Counted from the stretch's first letter, positions 42,180-51,770 are shown. The stretch is 64,000 bases of DNA from Flavobacterium praedii (GCF_026810365.1 NZ_CP113948.1:955001-1019000); one strand, 5' to 3'. The notes: generated by a model from the sequence alone, not told the origin. Program-made: numbers and translations.

Positions 42180-43036
42180 TACAGTACCATTTTCTCAATT
42201 GGGCAAACTAGAATTCCTTCTGCGCCAACCTCTTTTAGTTGGTCTATTACTTCCCAAAAAGTGTCTTTGTCAATTACCGAGTGCACACTGCTCCAGCCTT
42301 CTTCGGCCAATGGCAAAACGGTTAAACTTCGCAATACAGGTAGAATTTTTCCGACTGCCTCAATTTTGTCATTTGGAATATTCATCAATATGTATTTTGA
42401 TTTTCGTGCTCGTAAAACCGATTCTATTCTGAATTTTAAGGTGTCTATTATTTTTTGAGATTCAGGGCTTACTTTTGGAGAAACAGCTAATACCGCTTCA
42501 CTTTTAAAAATAACCTCAACTTCTTTCAAATTATTTTTGAATAAAGTGCTTCCGCTAGATACAATATCGACAATTGCATCTGCCAGACCTATATTTGGAG
42601 CAATTTCTACTGAACCTGATATTTGGTGAATATCAACTGTTACTCCTTTAGAATTAAAAAAATCAATTACCGTGTTTGGATAAGAAGTTGCAATTCGCAT
42701 TCCTTCTAAATCTTTTACGGATTTGTAATCGAATGTTTTTGGAACTGCTACCGAAACTTTGCATTTTGAAAAACCTAATTTTTGAATTACTTCAATTTTT
42801 TTTCCTTTTTCAACCAATAAATTATCTCCAACAATAGCTATGTCTACGACTCCATCAATTAAATATTGAGGTATATCCGAATTTCGTAAATACAAAACCT
42901 CCAAAGGAAAATTAGAAGCTTCTGCTTTTAATTGGTCTATACCATTATCGATAGAGATACCTGCATCTTTAAGGATTTGAATGCTTTCTTCGTTTAAACG
43001 ACCTGATTTTTGAATGGCAATTTTAAGTGTACTCAT
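42179..43036 (-). CDS. hisG: ATP phosphoribosyltransferase, long form
   Basis: 285 aa: catalytic domains (about 1-205) with 'IAIQKSGRLNEES', 'DIAIVGDNL' and the PRPP loop 'IVDIVSSGSTLFKNNL', plus a C-terminal ACT-like regulatory domain (about 215-285), so this is HisG-L, which needs no HisZ and is feedback-inhibited by histidine. First gene of the operon, about 60 bases after the attenuator terminator. Its stop codon merges with a palindromic repeat. Confidence 0.96.
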   Translation of the reverse strand: MSTLKIAIQKSGRLNEESIQILKDAGISIDNGIDQLKAEASNFPLEVLYLRNSDIPQYLIDGVVDIAIVGDNLLVEKGKKIEVIQKLGFSKCKVSVAVPKTFDYKSVKDLEGMRIATSYPNTVIDFFNSKGVTVDIHQISGSVEIAPNIGLADAIVDIVSSGSTLFKNNLKEVEVIFKSEAVLAVSPKVSPESQKIIDTLKFRIESVLRARKSKYILMNIPNDKIEAVGKILPVLRSLTVLPLAEEGWSSVHSVIDKDTFWEVIDQLKEVGAEGILVCPIEKMVL

Positions 43037-43095
43037 TTTAGTTTTTTTAGTTTTTTGTTTAGATTAAAGCTTGAGTACAAAGAATAGGCAATAAA

Positions 43096-43124
43096 AAACC
43101 CGTTTGATGTACTCAAACGGGTTT
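43096..43124 (-). terminator. his attenuator terminator
   Basis: On the minus strand AAACCCGTTTGA, loop GTACA, TCAAACGGGTTT, then TTTATT: a perfect 12-bp stem and T-run between the leader peptide stop and hisG. Its 5' arm contains CGTTTGAG (43112-43119), which can pair instead with CTCAAGCG (43161-43168) inside the leader ORF, an antiterminator of 8 bp with one G-U. Confidence 0.9.
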
Positions 43125-43151
43125 AGATTATTGTGATTTACACGCATACCA

Positions 43152-43211
43152 TTAACACATCGCTTGAGAGCAATTATGAGAATGATGATGATGTAATTGA
43201 ATTGATAACAT
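43152..43211 (-). CDS. hisL: Histidine operon leader peptide
   Basis: A 19-codon ORF, MLSIQLHHHHSHNCSQAMC, followed by TAA, with four consecutive His codons (all CAT) and a fifth after one Ser. It starts 37 bases after the predicted -7 box. When charged tRNA-His is low, a ribosome stalled on the His codons leaves CTCAAGCG (43161-43168, codons for S-Q-A) free to pair with the terminator's 5' arm and the operon is read; when His is plentiful the ribosome covers that segment and the terminator forms. The logic is that of the enteric his attenuator; the peptide itself shares only the His run. Confidence 0.9.
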   Translation of the reverse strand: MLSIQLHHHHSHNCSQAMC

Positions 43212-43247
43212 AACTTTATAATATTAGATAACTCTTTGTTTCTTTTG

Positions 43248-43255
43248 CAAATATA
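43248..43255 (-). promoter_or_regulatory. Predicted his operon promoter -7 box
   Basis: TATATTTG on the minus strand, with TTG about 18 bases upstream as -33 element. It would give a short leader transcript that starts about 30 bases before the leader peptide ATG. Confidence 0.65.
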
Positions 43256-43394
43256 GAGGATAAATCAATTACAATCCAATTTTTATTTTAACGTTTCGAT
43301 AATTATTTGTTAAATTAAATATGCTTAGGCAATAAATATGATAAAATAGTGAAAAGTAATTAAATATTGTAAAAAATCATGGTTGTTTAAAAAT

Positions 43395-43443
43395 GTTAAA
43401 CACCTATTAGTACTATTTTACATATTACCAACAGGTGTTTAAC
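43395..43443 (-). terminator. Terminator-like hairpin after pckA
   Basis: GTTAAACACCT (43395-43405) and AGGTGTTTAAC (43433-43443), a perfect 11-bp inverted repeat with a 27-base loop, 27 bases after the pckA stop; CATTTTT follows on the minus strand. Confidence 0.6.
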
Positions 43444-43470
43444 CAATCCTAAATAATTATTAGTAATTTA

Positions 43471-45105
43471 CTAATTTAAAACAGCTTCCAAAGAAGGTCC
43501 AGCAGCGACTAAACGTTTTCCTTCTTCAGTATCTGTATATTGTTCAAAGTATTTGATGTAACGAGAAGTTAAATCTCTTGCTTTGCTTGCCCATTCTTCT
43601 TTATCAGCATAAGTATCTCTTGGGTCAAGGATTCCTTCGCTTACTTTTGGTAATTCAGTTGGAATCGTCAAGTTTAAGAATGGAATGTCAATTGTAGGTG
43701 CATTTTCAATTTCACCACTAATAATTGCATCAATTATTGCTCTAGTGTTTTTTAATGAAATTCTTTTTCCAGTTCCATTCCATCCTGTGTTAACTAAGTA
43801 TGCTTTTGCATTGTGTTCTTTCATTTTACCAATTAATGTTTTAGAATACATTGTTGGGTGTAATGTTAAGAATGCTTCACCAAATGCTGGAGAGAAAGAT
43901 GGTTCTGGAGCAGTAATTCCTCTTTCAGTTCCTGCTAATTTAGAAGTGTATCCACATAAGAAGTGGTATTGAGCTTGATCATCAGTCAATATAGATACTG
44001 GAGGCAATACTCCAAATGCATCAGCAGAAAGATAGATAATTTTGCTTGCGTGTCCTGCTTTTGAAGGCAATACAATTTTGTTAATATGGTGAATTGGGTA
44101 AGAAACTCTAGAGTTTTCAGTAATTGAATGATCGTAATAGTCGATTTCTCCATACTCATCAACAATTACATTCTCTAATAATGCATCTCTTTTGATTGCT
44201 CTCCAGATGTCTGGTTCATTGTTTTCGCTCAAGTCAATTACTTTTGCATAACATCCACCTTCATAGTTGAATACACCATTGTTATCCCATCCATGTTCGT
44301 CATCTCCAATTAAGTAACGTTTTGGATCTGCAGATAAAGTAGTTTTTCCTGTTCCAGAAAGTCCAAAGAATACTGCTACATCTCCTTTTTCACCTACGTT
44401 AGCTGAACAGTGCATTGAAGCCATTCCTTTTAAAGGCAAGTAGTAGTTCATCATTGCGAACATTCCTTTTTTCATTTCTCCACCGTACCAAGTTCCACCA
44501 ATAATTTGGATTTTTTCAGTAAGATTAAATAAAACGAAGTTTTCTGAATTTAATCCTTGTTCTTTCCAGTTTGGATTAGTTGCTTTTGAACCATTCATTA
44601 CAATGAAATCTGGCTCACCAAAGTTTTCCAATTCATAGATAGAAGGTCTGATAAACATATTTGTAACAAAATGTGCTTGCCAAGCCACTTCCATTACGAA
44701 ACGAACTTTAAGTCTTGTATCCGCATTTGTACCACAAAATGCATCAACAACATATAGTTTAGGTGAAGTTGAAAGTTGTTCTAATGTTAAAGCTTTTAAT
44801 TCATCCCAAATTGCTTTAGTTGTAGGATAGTTAGGAGAACTAATTCCACTTTCTTTATCCCAGCAAATTGTATCTTTTGTTACATCATCTTTAACAATAT
44901 ATCTATCTTTAGGAGAACGACCAGTGAAAATTCCGGTTTTTACAGCTACAGAACCAGTATCAGTTAACGCTCCTTTTTCATACCCTTTTCTTTTATGAGA
45001 AACTTCTGCTTGGTATAATTCTTCATAAGATGGGTTATAAACTACTTCATGGTATCCTGTGATTCCTAAGTTGTGTAATTCCTGAATAATTTTAATGTTT
45101 TTCAT
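43471..45105 (-). CDS. pckA: Phosphoenolpyruvate carboxykinase (ATP)
   Basis: 544 aa. Converts oxaloacetate and ATP to PEP, CO2 and ADP, the entry to gluconeogenesis. Kinase-1 P-loop '[12 protein letters not shown]' (about 245-256), kinase-2 and metal motif 'LIGDDEHGW', substrate loop '[15 protein letters not shown]' and C-terminal '[11 protein letters not shown]' are all present and mark the ATP-dependent form. Single gene with a -7 box TACCTTTG at 45144-45151 and a LacI-like palindrome further upstream. Confidence 0.96.
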   Translation of the reverse strand: MKNIKIIQELHNLGITGYHEVVYNPSYEELYQAEVSHKRKGYEKGALTDTGSVAVKTGIFTGRSPKDRYIVKDDVTKDTICWDKESGISSPNYPTTKAIWDELKALTLEQLSTSPKLYVVDAFCGTNADTRLKVRFVMEVAWQAHFVTNMFIRPSIYELENFGEPDFIVMNGSKATNPNWKEQGLNSENFVLFNLTEKIQIIGGTWYGGEMKKGMFAMMNYYLPLKGMASMHCSANVGEKGDVAVFFGLSGTGKTTLSADPKRYLIGDDEHGWDNNGVFNYEGGCYAKVIDLSENNEPDIWRAIKRDALLENVIVDEYGEIDYYDHSITENSRVSYPIHHINKIVLPSKAGHASKIIYLSADAFGVLPPVSILTDDQAQYHFLCGYTSKLAGTERGITAPEPSFSPAFGEAFLTLHPTMYSKTLIGKMKEHNAKAYLVNTGWNGTGKRISLKNTRAIIDAIISGEIENAPTIDIPFLNLTIPTELPKVSEGILDPRDTYADKEEWASKARDLTSRYIKYFEQYTDTEEGKRLVAAGPSLEAVLN

Positions 45106-45143
45106 GATTTGTTATTTATAATTTGATGTGTTATTTTCTTTCT

Positions 45144-45151
45144 CAAAGGTA
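45144..45151 (-). promoter_or_regulatory. Predicted pckA promoter -7 box
   Basis: TACCTTTG on the minus strand, 39 bases before the ATG at 45105. No clear TTG -33 element is present at the expected spacing, so activation may be needed. Confidence 0.5.
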
Positions 45152-45205
45152 CTTTAGTAAATAAGGAAAAAAGCTGATTTTTATCATGTTTAGTAAAAAA
45201 ATATA

Positions 45206-45219
45206 CGCAAACGTTTTCG
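45206..45219. promoter_or_regulatory. LacI-like palindrome between pckA and the AspT/YidE gene
   Basis: CGCAAACGTTTTCG: an 8-bp core palindrome AAACGTTT flanked by CG...CG, about 55 bases upstream of the pckA -7 box in the 283-base divergent region. The AACGTT centre resembles LacI/CcpA-family operators. No regulator gene is adjacent. Confidence 0.35.
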
Positions 45220-45388
45220 CTTTCGTCTTGTTTTACAAGGGTTTACAAAGGTTTTTTATAACTCAAATGAATTGGTTAACAATTTGATTCTTAGAAACAA
45301 AATAAAACAAAACTGACTTTTATCATATAAAATTAGCAAATTTTTCAATTTATTTACACTATTATTTACAACTAAAATACTATAAAAT

Positions 45389-47089
45389 ATGTTTGAATGG
45401 TTTAAATTATTGTTTACTCCGACCGAAACACCGGAGATGACTCAGTCATTAATTGTATTATTTTTGACTATAAGTGTAGGTTTTTTTGCGGGTAAACTTA
45501 GAATCGGTAGCGTTTCGCTTGGTGTTTCCGCGGTAATGTTCGTAGGTCTTTTTCTAGGGCATCTTGGCTTTAGTATGGAAGCAGAATTAATTCAATTTGT
45601 ACGAGAGTTTGGTTTAATTCTTTTTGTTTATGGAATTGGTATTCAAGTAGGGCCAACTTTCTTTTCTTCTTTCAAAAAAGAAGGATTAATTTTTAATGCT
45701 TTGGGAGTGGGAACTGTTTTTTTAGGAGGAATTATCACCTATTTAATTCACTTATTTGCCAGCGTTAAAATTGAAAATGCTGTTGGATTAATGTCAGGTT
45801 CCGTTACTAATACACCAGGATTAGGAGCTGCAAAATCCACTCTTATTGAAATTCAAAAACAACTCAATTTCCCTTCAGACCATTTTGCGGATCCTGCTGT
45901 TGCTTATGCTATTACTTATCCGATCGGTGTATTTGGGATAATTATGATTATAATTTTGGCAAAAAACGTTTTGAAAATTGATTTAAAAAAAGAAGTAGTG
46001 TTGCTTAAAGAAAAAAATAAAGATCATGAAAATCAAATCGTTCGTCAAAAATGTAGAGTAACAAAACCTGAAGTTGTTGGAAAAACAATCCGTCAAATAT
46101 TGAAGGAGTTTCATATTGATGATGTGATTATTTCCAGACAAAAACAAAGTGGAACTAAAGTAGTATTTTCTCCTTCATTAGATTCGACAATAAAAGATAA
46201 AGACGTTTTGATGGTAGTGGCCAAACAAAAAGACATTAATAAATTCATTGATATTGTTGGAAAAGTTTCTACAGATTTATTTATTGAGTCTGAAGATGAT
46301 ATTACTACCAAAATACTTAGTGTAACCAAAAAAACAGCTACTCATAAAACATTGGCACAATTGGATTTGTACAATCAATTTGGATTGAAAGTAACTCGCG
46401 TTGTGCGTTCTGGATTAGAAATTTTAGCTCAACCTACTTTAGAACTTTATTATGGCGATACTTTATTGGTAGTAGGTGGCAAAGAAGCTATTCAGGAGGC
46501 TGAAAATATTATTGGAAATTCTAAAAAGATACTTTTGGAACCTGATTTTCTTTCTCTTTTTGGGGGATTGATTTTTGGAGTTATTATTGGTTCAATTCCA
46601 ATTATGATTCCTTCTTTGCCTGTTCCTTTAAAATTAGGATTAGCTGCAGGACCTCTTTTGGCCGCTTTATTTATCAGTAGATATGGTGGTGTTGGAGTTA
46701 TTCATTCGTATATCAATAATGGTGCAATTCACTTCATGAAAGATTTTGGTATTTGTTTGTTCTTTGCTGCCGTAGGGATTAAAGCAGGACATGGTTTTTA
46801 TGATAATTTTATAGCAAATGATGGATGGATGTGGATTTATTATGGTTGTTACATTACTTTTATACCATTAACAATATTGGTTTTGATAAGTCGTTTTGTG
46901 TTCAAACTTAATTTTTATCAAATGGTGGGTATTATGAGTGGTTCTTATACGGATCCAGCTGCTTTGGCTTTTAGCACCAAATATTTAGATTCGGATATCC
47001 CAAATCAATCGTATGCAACGGTTTATCCTTTGGTTACCATTAGTAGAATTTTGGTTGCACAATTGCTTATTTTACTCTTTGCGAGTTGA
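45389..47089 (+). CDS. AspT/YidE-type antiporter-like transporter with TrkA-C domains
   Basis: 566 aa. Two homologous membrane halves (about 15-190 and 385-565, each with the AspT/YidE/YbjL 'antiporter duplication' pattern: 'GSVTNTPGLGAAK' and 'GIMSGSYTDPAALAF') flank two cytosolic TrkA-C (RCK_C) domains (about 215-380). Relatives include the Tetragenococcus aspartate:alanine exchanger. The substrate here is unknown. Divergent from pckA and ended by a strong terminator. Confidence 0.87.
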   Translation: MFEWFKLLFTPTETPEMTQSLIVLFLTISVGFFAGKLRIGSVSLGVSAVMFVGLFLGHLGFSMEAELIQFVREFGLILFVYGIGIQVGPTFFSSFKKEGLIFNALGVGTVFLGGIITYLIHLFASVKIENAVGLMSGSVTNTPGLGAAKSTLIEIQKQLNFPSDHFADPAVAYAITYPIGVFGIIMIIILAKNVLKIDLKKEVVLLKEKNKDHENQIVRQKCRVTKPEVVGKTIRQILKEFHIDDVIISRQKQSGTKVVFSPSLDSTIKDKDVLMVVAKQKDINKFIDIVGKVSTDLFIESEDDITTKILSVTKKTATHKTLAQLDLYNQFGLKVTRVVRSGLEILAQPTLELYYGDTLLVVGGKEAIQEAENIIGNSKKILLEPDFLSLFGGLIFGVIIGSIPIMIPSLPVPLKLGLAAGPLLAALFISRYGGVGVIHSYINNGAIHFMKDFGICLFFAAVGIKAGHGFYDNFIANDGWMWIYYGCYITFIPLTILVLISRFVFKLNFYQMVGIMSGSYTDPAALAFSTKYLDSDIPNQSYATVYPLVTISRILVAQLLILLFAS

Positions 47090-47112
47090 TGTTGTAACTA
47101 TTTATTTCAATT

Positions 47113-47152
47113 AAAAAGAGGCTGTCTAAATTTAAATAGACAGCCTCTTTTT
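47113..47152. terminator. Bidirectional rho-independent terminator
   Basis: AAAAAGAGGCTGTCTA (47113-47128) and TAGACAGCCTCTTTTT (47137-47152), a perfect 16-bp stem with an 8-base loop between convergent genes. Confidence 0.92.
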
Positions 47153-47246
47153 AATATACAATTGATTTGAACCATTAAGATATTAAGAAAATTAAGTCTT
47201 GAAGTCTTCCTTAATAAACTTAATATCTTAATGGTTAAAAAATTTT

Positions 47247-49223
47247 TTAATACTCCAAAAGCGCTTTTAATTCGGTTTCAAATCGCCCTTTCGGCAAATA
47301 TTGATCTTCGAGTGCCTTTGTAAACGGAATAGGAGAATCCAAACTGGCCACACGTTTTACAGGAGCATCCAAGAATTCAAAACAATTTTCCATTATCAAT
47401 GCCGAAATATCGCTGGCAACGCCGCCAAACATAGAATCTTCTTGGTAAATGATGACCCTTCCCGTTTTCTTAACCGATGCATAAATAGCTTCAGTATCCA
47501 AAGGTTGAAGCGTTCTTAAATCCAATACATCTGCTTTTATTTCAGGGTTTTTATCTAAAGTTTCCAAAGCCCAATGTACCGCTGCTCCAAAAGAAATAAT
47601 CGTGACATCATTTCCTTCTTTGAGTAAGGCCGCTTTCCCCAAAGGAATGGTATAATAATTTGTTGGAACATCTTGAGAAAAACTTCGGTACAATTGTTTG
47701 TGTTCGAAGAACAATACAGGATTTGGATCATTGATGGAGGCATTCAGCAAACCTTTTACATCATACGGAAAGGCAGGATAAACGACTTTTAATCCCGGTG
47801 TTTTGGTAAACCAAGCTTCATTGGTTTGGGAGTGAAAAGGCCCTGCTTGTGTTCCAGCACCGCAAGGCATTCGAACCACAACATCGGCTTTCTCCAACCA
47901 ACGGTAATGTGATTTTGCCAATAAATTTACTATTGGATTAAATCCTGTCGAAACAAAATCTGCAAATTGCATTTCGACAATCGCTTTGTAACCGTTAATG
48001 GACAATCCCATAGCAGTTGATATCACTGCACTTTCGCAAATGGGTGTATTTCGAACGCGCTCTTTGCCAAATTGCTCCACAAAACCATCTGTTATTTTGA
48101 AAGCACCACCATATTCGGCAATATCTTGTCCCATGATAACCGATTTTTCGTGTCGTTCCATTGATTGGCGTAAACTGTTGGAAATAGCATCTATAAAACG
48201 GATATTTTCTGTTTCCGAATTAGGTTGAAATTCTTCGTGAATATACGGTTTATAAACATCGTTTAATTCTTCTTCATAAGTAGCTCCTATTTCGGGTTCG
48301 GCATTGGCCATGGCCCAACTTTCATCAATGTCTTTTTTGATTTCATGTTGAATTTCATCATCATATTCTTTTGTCAGAATATCATTTTGATACAAATAGC
48401 TTCTGTAATTGTCTACTGGGTCTTTTGCGGCCCATAAATCCATTAACTCTTTGGGGACATATTTTGTGCCACTAGCCTCTTCATGGCCTCGCATTCTAAA
48501 GGTTTTGAATTCCAATAAAATGGGGCGAGGATTTTCAGTCATAGCTATTTTTAGTTCGGTAATTAAATTAAAAACGTCCAAAATATTATTCCCGTCAACA
48601 ATATGACTTTCGATACCGTAGCCTATTCCTTTATCGGCTAGATTTTCACAACGGTATTGTTCGTTTGTTGGTGTTGATAAACCATATCCATTATTTTCGA
48701 TGATAAATAGAACTGGTAAATCCCAAACCGCCGCAATATTCAAAGCTTCATGAAAATCACCTTCGCTTGTGGCGCCTTCTCCGGTAAAAACAGCTGTTAC
48801 TTTTCCGTTTTGTTTTAATTTATTGGCTAATGCTATTCCGTCTGCAACCCCCAGTTGAGGTCCCAGATGCGAAATCATTCCGATAATTTTATATTCTTGC
48901 GTTCCAAAGTGAAAACTTCGGTCTCTTCCTTTGGTGAAACCATTGGCTTTGCCTTGCCATTGTGAAAAAAGACGTTGCAAGGGAATATCTCTTCCTGTAA
49001 ATACACCTAAATTGCGGTGCATGGGTAAAATGTATTCATCTGTATCCAAAGCTGCTGTAATTCCAACAGAAATAGCTTCTTGCCCGATTCCGGAAAACCA
49101 TTTGGACACTTTTCCTTGTCTGATGAGGATTAACATTTTTTCCTCTACCAATCTTGGTTTCAAAATTCTTTTATATAAATTTAGTAAGGTATCGTTGGAT
49201 AGGTTTTTTTTATCGAAATTCAT
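47247..49223 (-). CDS. 2-Oxoacid dehydrogenase E1, alpha-beta fusion
   Basis: 658 aa from the ATG at 49223 (the frame extends upstream only to a poor TTG). Residues about 1-330 are the E1-alpha half with TPP motif '[19 protein letters not shown]' and '[13 protein letters not shown]'; residues about 345-658 are the E1-beta half with '[15 protein letters not shown]', 'EMQFADFV' and C-terminal '[11 protein letters not shown]'. The fusion is usual in Bacteroidota for the branched-chain/pyruvate-type complex. E2 and E3 genes are not in the window. It decarboxylates a 2-oxoacid and acylates the lipoyl E2. Confidence 0.9.
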   Translation of the reverse strand: MNFDKKNLSNDTLLNLYKRILKPRLVEEKMLILIRQGKVSKWFSGIGQEAISVGITAALDTDEYILPMHRNLGVFTGRDIPLQRLFSQWQGKANGFTKGRDRSFHFGTQEYKIIGMISHLGPQLGVADGIALANKLKQNGKVTAVFTGEGATSEGDFHEALNIAAVWDLPVLFIIENNGYGLSTPTNEQYRCENLADKGIGYGIESHIVDGNNILDVFNLITELKIAMTENPRPILLEFKTFRMRGHEEASGTKYVPKELMDLWAAKDPVDNYRSYLYQNDILTKEYDDEIQHEIKKDIDESWAMANAEPEIGATYEEELNDVYKPYIHEEFQPNSETENIRFIDAISNSLRQSMERHEKSVIMGQDIAEYGGAFKITDGFVEQFGKERVRNTPICESAVISTAMGLSINGYKAIVEMQFADFVSTGFNPIVNLLAKSHYRWLEKADVVVRMPCGAGTQAGPFHSQTNEAWFTKTPGLKVVYPAFPYDVKGLLNASINDPNPVLFFEHKQLYRSFSQDVPTNYYTIPLGKAALLKEGNDVTIISFGAAVHWALETLDKNPEIKADVLDLRTLQPLDTEAIYASVKKTGRVIIYQEDSMFGGVASDISALIMENCFEFLDAPVKRVASLDSPIPFTKALEDQYLPKGRFETELKALLEY

Positions 49224-49339
49224 TTTTAGGGGTTTATTGATACAATTCAAAGATAAATAAATATAACAGTTTCAATGTTAATTGTTATAATATTTTGAAT
49301 TATGAATAATTAATGAAAAGAGTTATCTGTTTTATTCTT

Positions 49340-49347
49340 TATATTTG
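49340..49347 (+). promoter_or_regulatory. Predicted promoter -7 box of the 2OG oxygenase gene
   Basis: TATATTTG, 47 bases before the ATG at 49394. Confidence 0.5.
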
Positions 49348-49393
49348 TCGTTACGAAGTTTTAGACTTCTAAAGTATAAAATACAGACATAAT

Positions 49394-50362
49394 ATGCAAA
49401 ACATTCCTAGTGTTAACTTGCGTGATTTCCTTTCGGACGACCCGAAACGTAAACAAAAATTTGTAAATGAAATCGGTAGTGCATTCGAAGATATAGGCTT
49501 CGTAGCGCTCAAAGGGCATTTTTTAAACGATCAATTGGTTGATGAATTGTATGGTGAAATTCGAAATTTCTTTTCGTTGCCATTAGACACAAAACACAAC
49601 TACGAAATTCCTGGAATTGGCGGGCAAAGAGGTTATGTTTCTTTTGGAAAAGAACATGCCAAAGGCCGTAAAGAAGGAGATTTGAAAGAGTTTTGGCATT
49701 TTGGACAATATGTGGATGAAGATTCCAAATATGCTTCAGAATATCCAGATAATGTTGAAGTAAAAGAATTGCCACGTTTTAATATTGTAGGTAAAGAAGC
49801 TTATCAAATGCTAGAGAAAACGGGTGTTTATGTATTGAGAGCTTTGGCTTTGCATCTTGGATTGAATGAATTCTATTTTGACGAATTTGCCAAAGACGGA
49901 AATTCAATCCTAAGACCTATTCACTACCCTCCTATTACATCAGAGCCGGAGAATGCCATACGTGCAGCTGCTCATGGTGACATCAACCTAATTACTTTGT
50001 TGATGGGTGCTCAAGGCAAAGGCTTGCAAGTTCAAAATCACAATGGAGATTGGATTGATGCAGTTGCTGAACCAGATGAATTGGTCATTAATGTGGGTGA
50101 TATGTTATCCCGTCATACCAATAATAAACTGAAATCTACGATCCATCAGGTGGTGAATCCCCCAAGAGAATTATGGGGTACATCCCGTTATTCTATTCCG
50201 TTTTTTATGCACCCCGTAAGTGACATGAAATTAAATTGTTTAGAAAATTGCATTGATGCCGAAAATCCTAAAAAATTCGAGGATATTACCGCAGGAGACT
50301 ATTTATATGAACGTTTAGTTGACTTAGGTTTAATTGCCCCTCAGCCCCCGAAGGGCGAGTAA
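49394..50362 (+). CDS. 2-Oxoglutarate/Fe(II) oxygenase, isopenicillin N synthase family
   Basis: 322 aa. N-terminal DIOX_N part (1-130) and double-stranded beta-helix with Fe ligands His and Asp in 'AAAHGDINLITLL' (about 196-198) and distal His in 'KSTIHQVV', then the 2OG-binding Arg-x-Ser in 'SRYSIPFF'. The family modifies small molecules; substrate unknown. The last residues, IAPQPPKGE, are encoded by a copy of the C5-GAA-G5 repeat that has entered the end of the gene and extended it to a new stop. Confidence 0.88.
   Translation: MQNIPSVNLRDFLSDDPKRKQKFVNEIGSAFEDIGFVALKGHFLNDQLVDELYGEIRNFFSLPLDTKHNYEIPGIGGQRGYVSFGKEHAKGRKEGDLKEFWHFGQYVDEDSKYASEYPDNVEVKELPRFNIVGKEAYQMLEKTGVYVLRALALHLGLNEFYFDEFAKDGNSILRPIHYPPITSEPENAIRAAAHGDINLITLLMGAQGKGLQVQNHNGDWIDAVAEPDELVINVGDMLSRHTNNKLKSTIHQVVNPPRELWGTSRYSIPFFMHPVSDMKLNCLENCIDAENPKKFEDITAGDYLYERLVDLGLIAPQPPKGE
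50336..50359 (+). repeat. C5-GAA-G5 repeat copy inside the oxygenase C-terminus
   Basis: GCCCCTCAGCCCCCGAAGGG followed by CGAG matches the repeat at 1831 and 50788 with a few changes and is translated as APQPPKGE. Confidence 0.75.
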
Positions 50363-50375
50363 AAGAGACTATTTC

Positions 50376-50417
50376 AAAAACCAAATTCCAATGGTACACT
50401 TTTGGAATTTGGTTTTT
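50376..50417 (+). terminator. Rho-independent terminator after the oxygenase gene
   Basis: AAAAACCAAATTCCAA (50376-50391) and TTGGAATTTGGTTTTT (50402-50417), a perfect 16-bp stem with a 10-base loop and T-run. Confidence 0.92.
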
Positions 50418-50458
50418 AATTTTTACAAGTTGAGTTTTATTTTTAGAATAAAAAATTT

Positions 50459-50788
50459 ATGGATTTACAAGACCAATTGAAAAATCTTTTTCCGGATCAT
50501 GAAATGGGTCCAGAAGAAGTAATCGAAAAAGAAGCGCATGAATTATACGTTCAAAAAGTGCCTATGATTTGCAAATTCGAAAAAAGAAAAGGCAAAGCGA
50601 CTACTATAATTGAAGGTTATGAAGGAACCGACGAGGATTTTAAAATTCTGGCCAAAGAAATCAAAACCAAATTAAGTGTTGGCGGGACTTTCAAAGATGA
50701 TTCTATTATCATTCAAGGTGATTATCGTGATAAAATAATGATTATTTTAAAAGAAAAAGGCTTTAAAGTAAAACGTGTAGGGGGATAA
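50459..50788 (+). CDS. SUI1/YciH-family translation initiation factor homologue
   Basis: 109 aa, single SUI1 (eIF1-like) domain: 'KRKGKATTIIEGYEG', 'LAKEIKTKLSVGGTFKDDSIIIQGDYRDKI' segments show the conserved GxGG-like loop as SVGGT and the IxIQGD strand. Bacterial homologues such as YciH bind the small ribosomal subunit and may act in initiation fidelity under stress. The stop TAA is the first part of a palindromic repeat. Confidence 0.9.
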   Translation: MDLQDQLKNLFPDHEMGPEEVIEKEAHELYVQKVPMICKFEKRKGKATTIIEGYEGTDEDFKILAKEIKTKLSVGGTFKDDSIIIQGDYRDKIMIILKEKGFKVKRVGG

Positions 50789-50893
50789 GCCCCCTAACCC
50801 CCGAAGGGGGAATATTAAGCCTGATAAACTAAAAATCAAATTAAACCTATTTACCCCTAATAGGAGTTCCCCCTTTGGGGGTAAGGGGGATTA
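50786..50893. repeat. Inverted pair of C5-GAA-G5 repeats filling the SUI1-phosphorylase spacer
   Basis: TAAGCCCCCTAACCCCCGAA then GGGGGAAT begins at the SUI1 stop codon; after about 56 bases an inverted copy (50868-50893, TTCCCCCTTTGGGGGTAAGG) ends 4 bases before the next ATG. The arrangement and the first 28 bases are the same as in the hisG-hisD spacer, while the internal spacer differs. Confidence 0.85.
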
Positions 50894-50896
50894 ACT

Positions 50897-51769
50897 ATGG
50901 CTATTCAACAATCCGAATTAATACTCAATCCTGATGGGAGTGTGTATCATCTTAACTTAAAACCCGAAAACATTGCCCACGACATTATTTTTGTGGGAGA
51001 TCAAGATCGAGTGGCAAAAATTACCAAACACTTTGATTCCATTGAATTTTCGACTCAAAAAAGAGAATTCAAAACCCAAACAGGAATATATAAGGGCAAA
51101 CGCTTAACGGTGATGTCTACTGGAATTGGGCCTGATAATATTGACATTGTGATCAATGAATTGGATGCACTTGTTAATATTGATTTGGAAACTCGAAAAC
51201 CAAAAGAAAAATTAACTTCATTAAACATTATTCGTATTGGGACATCAGGTTCTTTGCATGCCGATATTCCTGTAGATAGTTTTGTGATGGCACAATTTGG
51301 CTTAGGACTAGACAATATGCTCCGCTCCTATTTGATTGATGCTGTTTCTAATAGTGAAATGGAAAATGCATTTATTGAACACACCAATTGGGACTTACTA
51401 AAAGGTAGACCAACAGTAATTCCTTGTTCATCGGTATTAGAAAAAAGAATAGAAAGTAATGTAATATTCAAAGGAATCACGGCAACTGCAGGTGGTTTTT
51501 ACGGACCACAAGGTCGCGTTTTACGTTTAAATATTAAAGACCCAACCTTAAATTCCAAAATGGATAATTTCCAATTTGAAGGAACCAGAATAACCAATCT
51601 CGAGATGGAAACGTCTGCTATTTATGGACTTTCGGCACTTTTAGGACATCAGGCTTTGTCATTGAATGCTCTTATTGCCAATCGCGCCAACGGAACTTTT
51701 AGCAGTGATCCATACAAAGCTGTAGATGAATTGATTGCCTATACTCTGGATAAATTGGCAGAGCAATAA
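50897..51769 (+). CDS. Nucleoside phosphorylase (uridine phosphorylase-like)
   Basis: 290 aa, PNP/UDP phosphorylase superfamily. 'FVGDQDRVAKITKHFD' is the phosphate/ribose-site loop (GDxxR) and 'TSTGIGPDNIDIVINEL' and 'ITNLEMETSAIYGL' (ribose-binding Glu-Met-Glu) complete the pattern. Cleaves nucleosides with phosphate in salvage. Follows the SUI1 gene across a repeat-only spacer and precedes a DUF4265-like gene by one base. Confidence 0.88.
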   Translation: MAIQQSELILNPDGSVYHLNLKPENIAHDIIFVGDQDRVAKITKHFDSIEFSTQKREFKTQTGIYKGKRLTVMSTGIGPDNIDIVINELDALVNIDLETRKPKEKLTSLNIIRIGTSGSLHADIPVDSFVMAQFGLGLDNMLRSYLIDAVSNSEMENAFIEHTNWDLLKGRPTVIPCSSVLEKRIESNVIFKGITATAGGFYGPQGRVLRLNIKDPTLNSKMDNFQFEGTRITNLEMETSAIYGLSALLGHQALSLNALIANRANGTFSSDPYKAVDELIAYTLDKLAEQ

Positions 51770-51770
51770 A

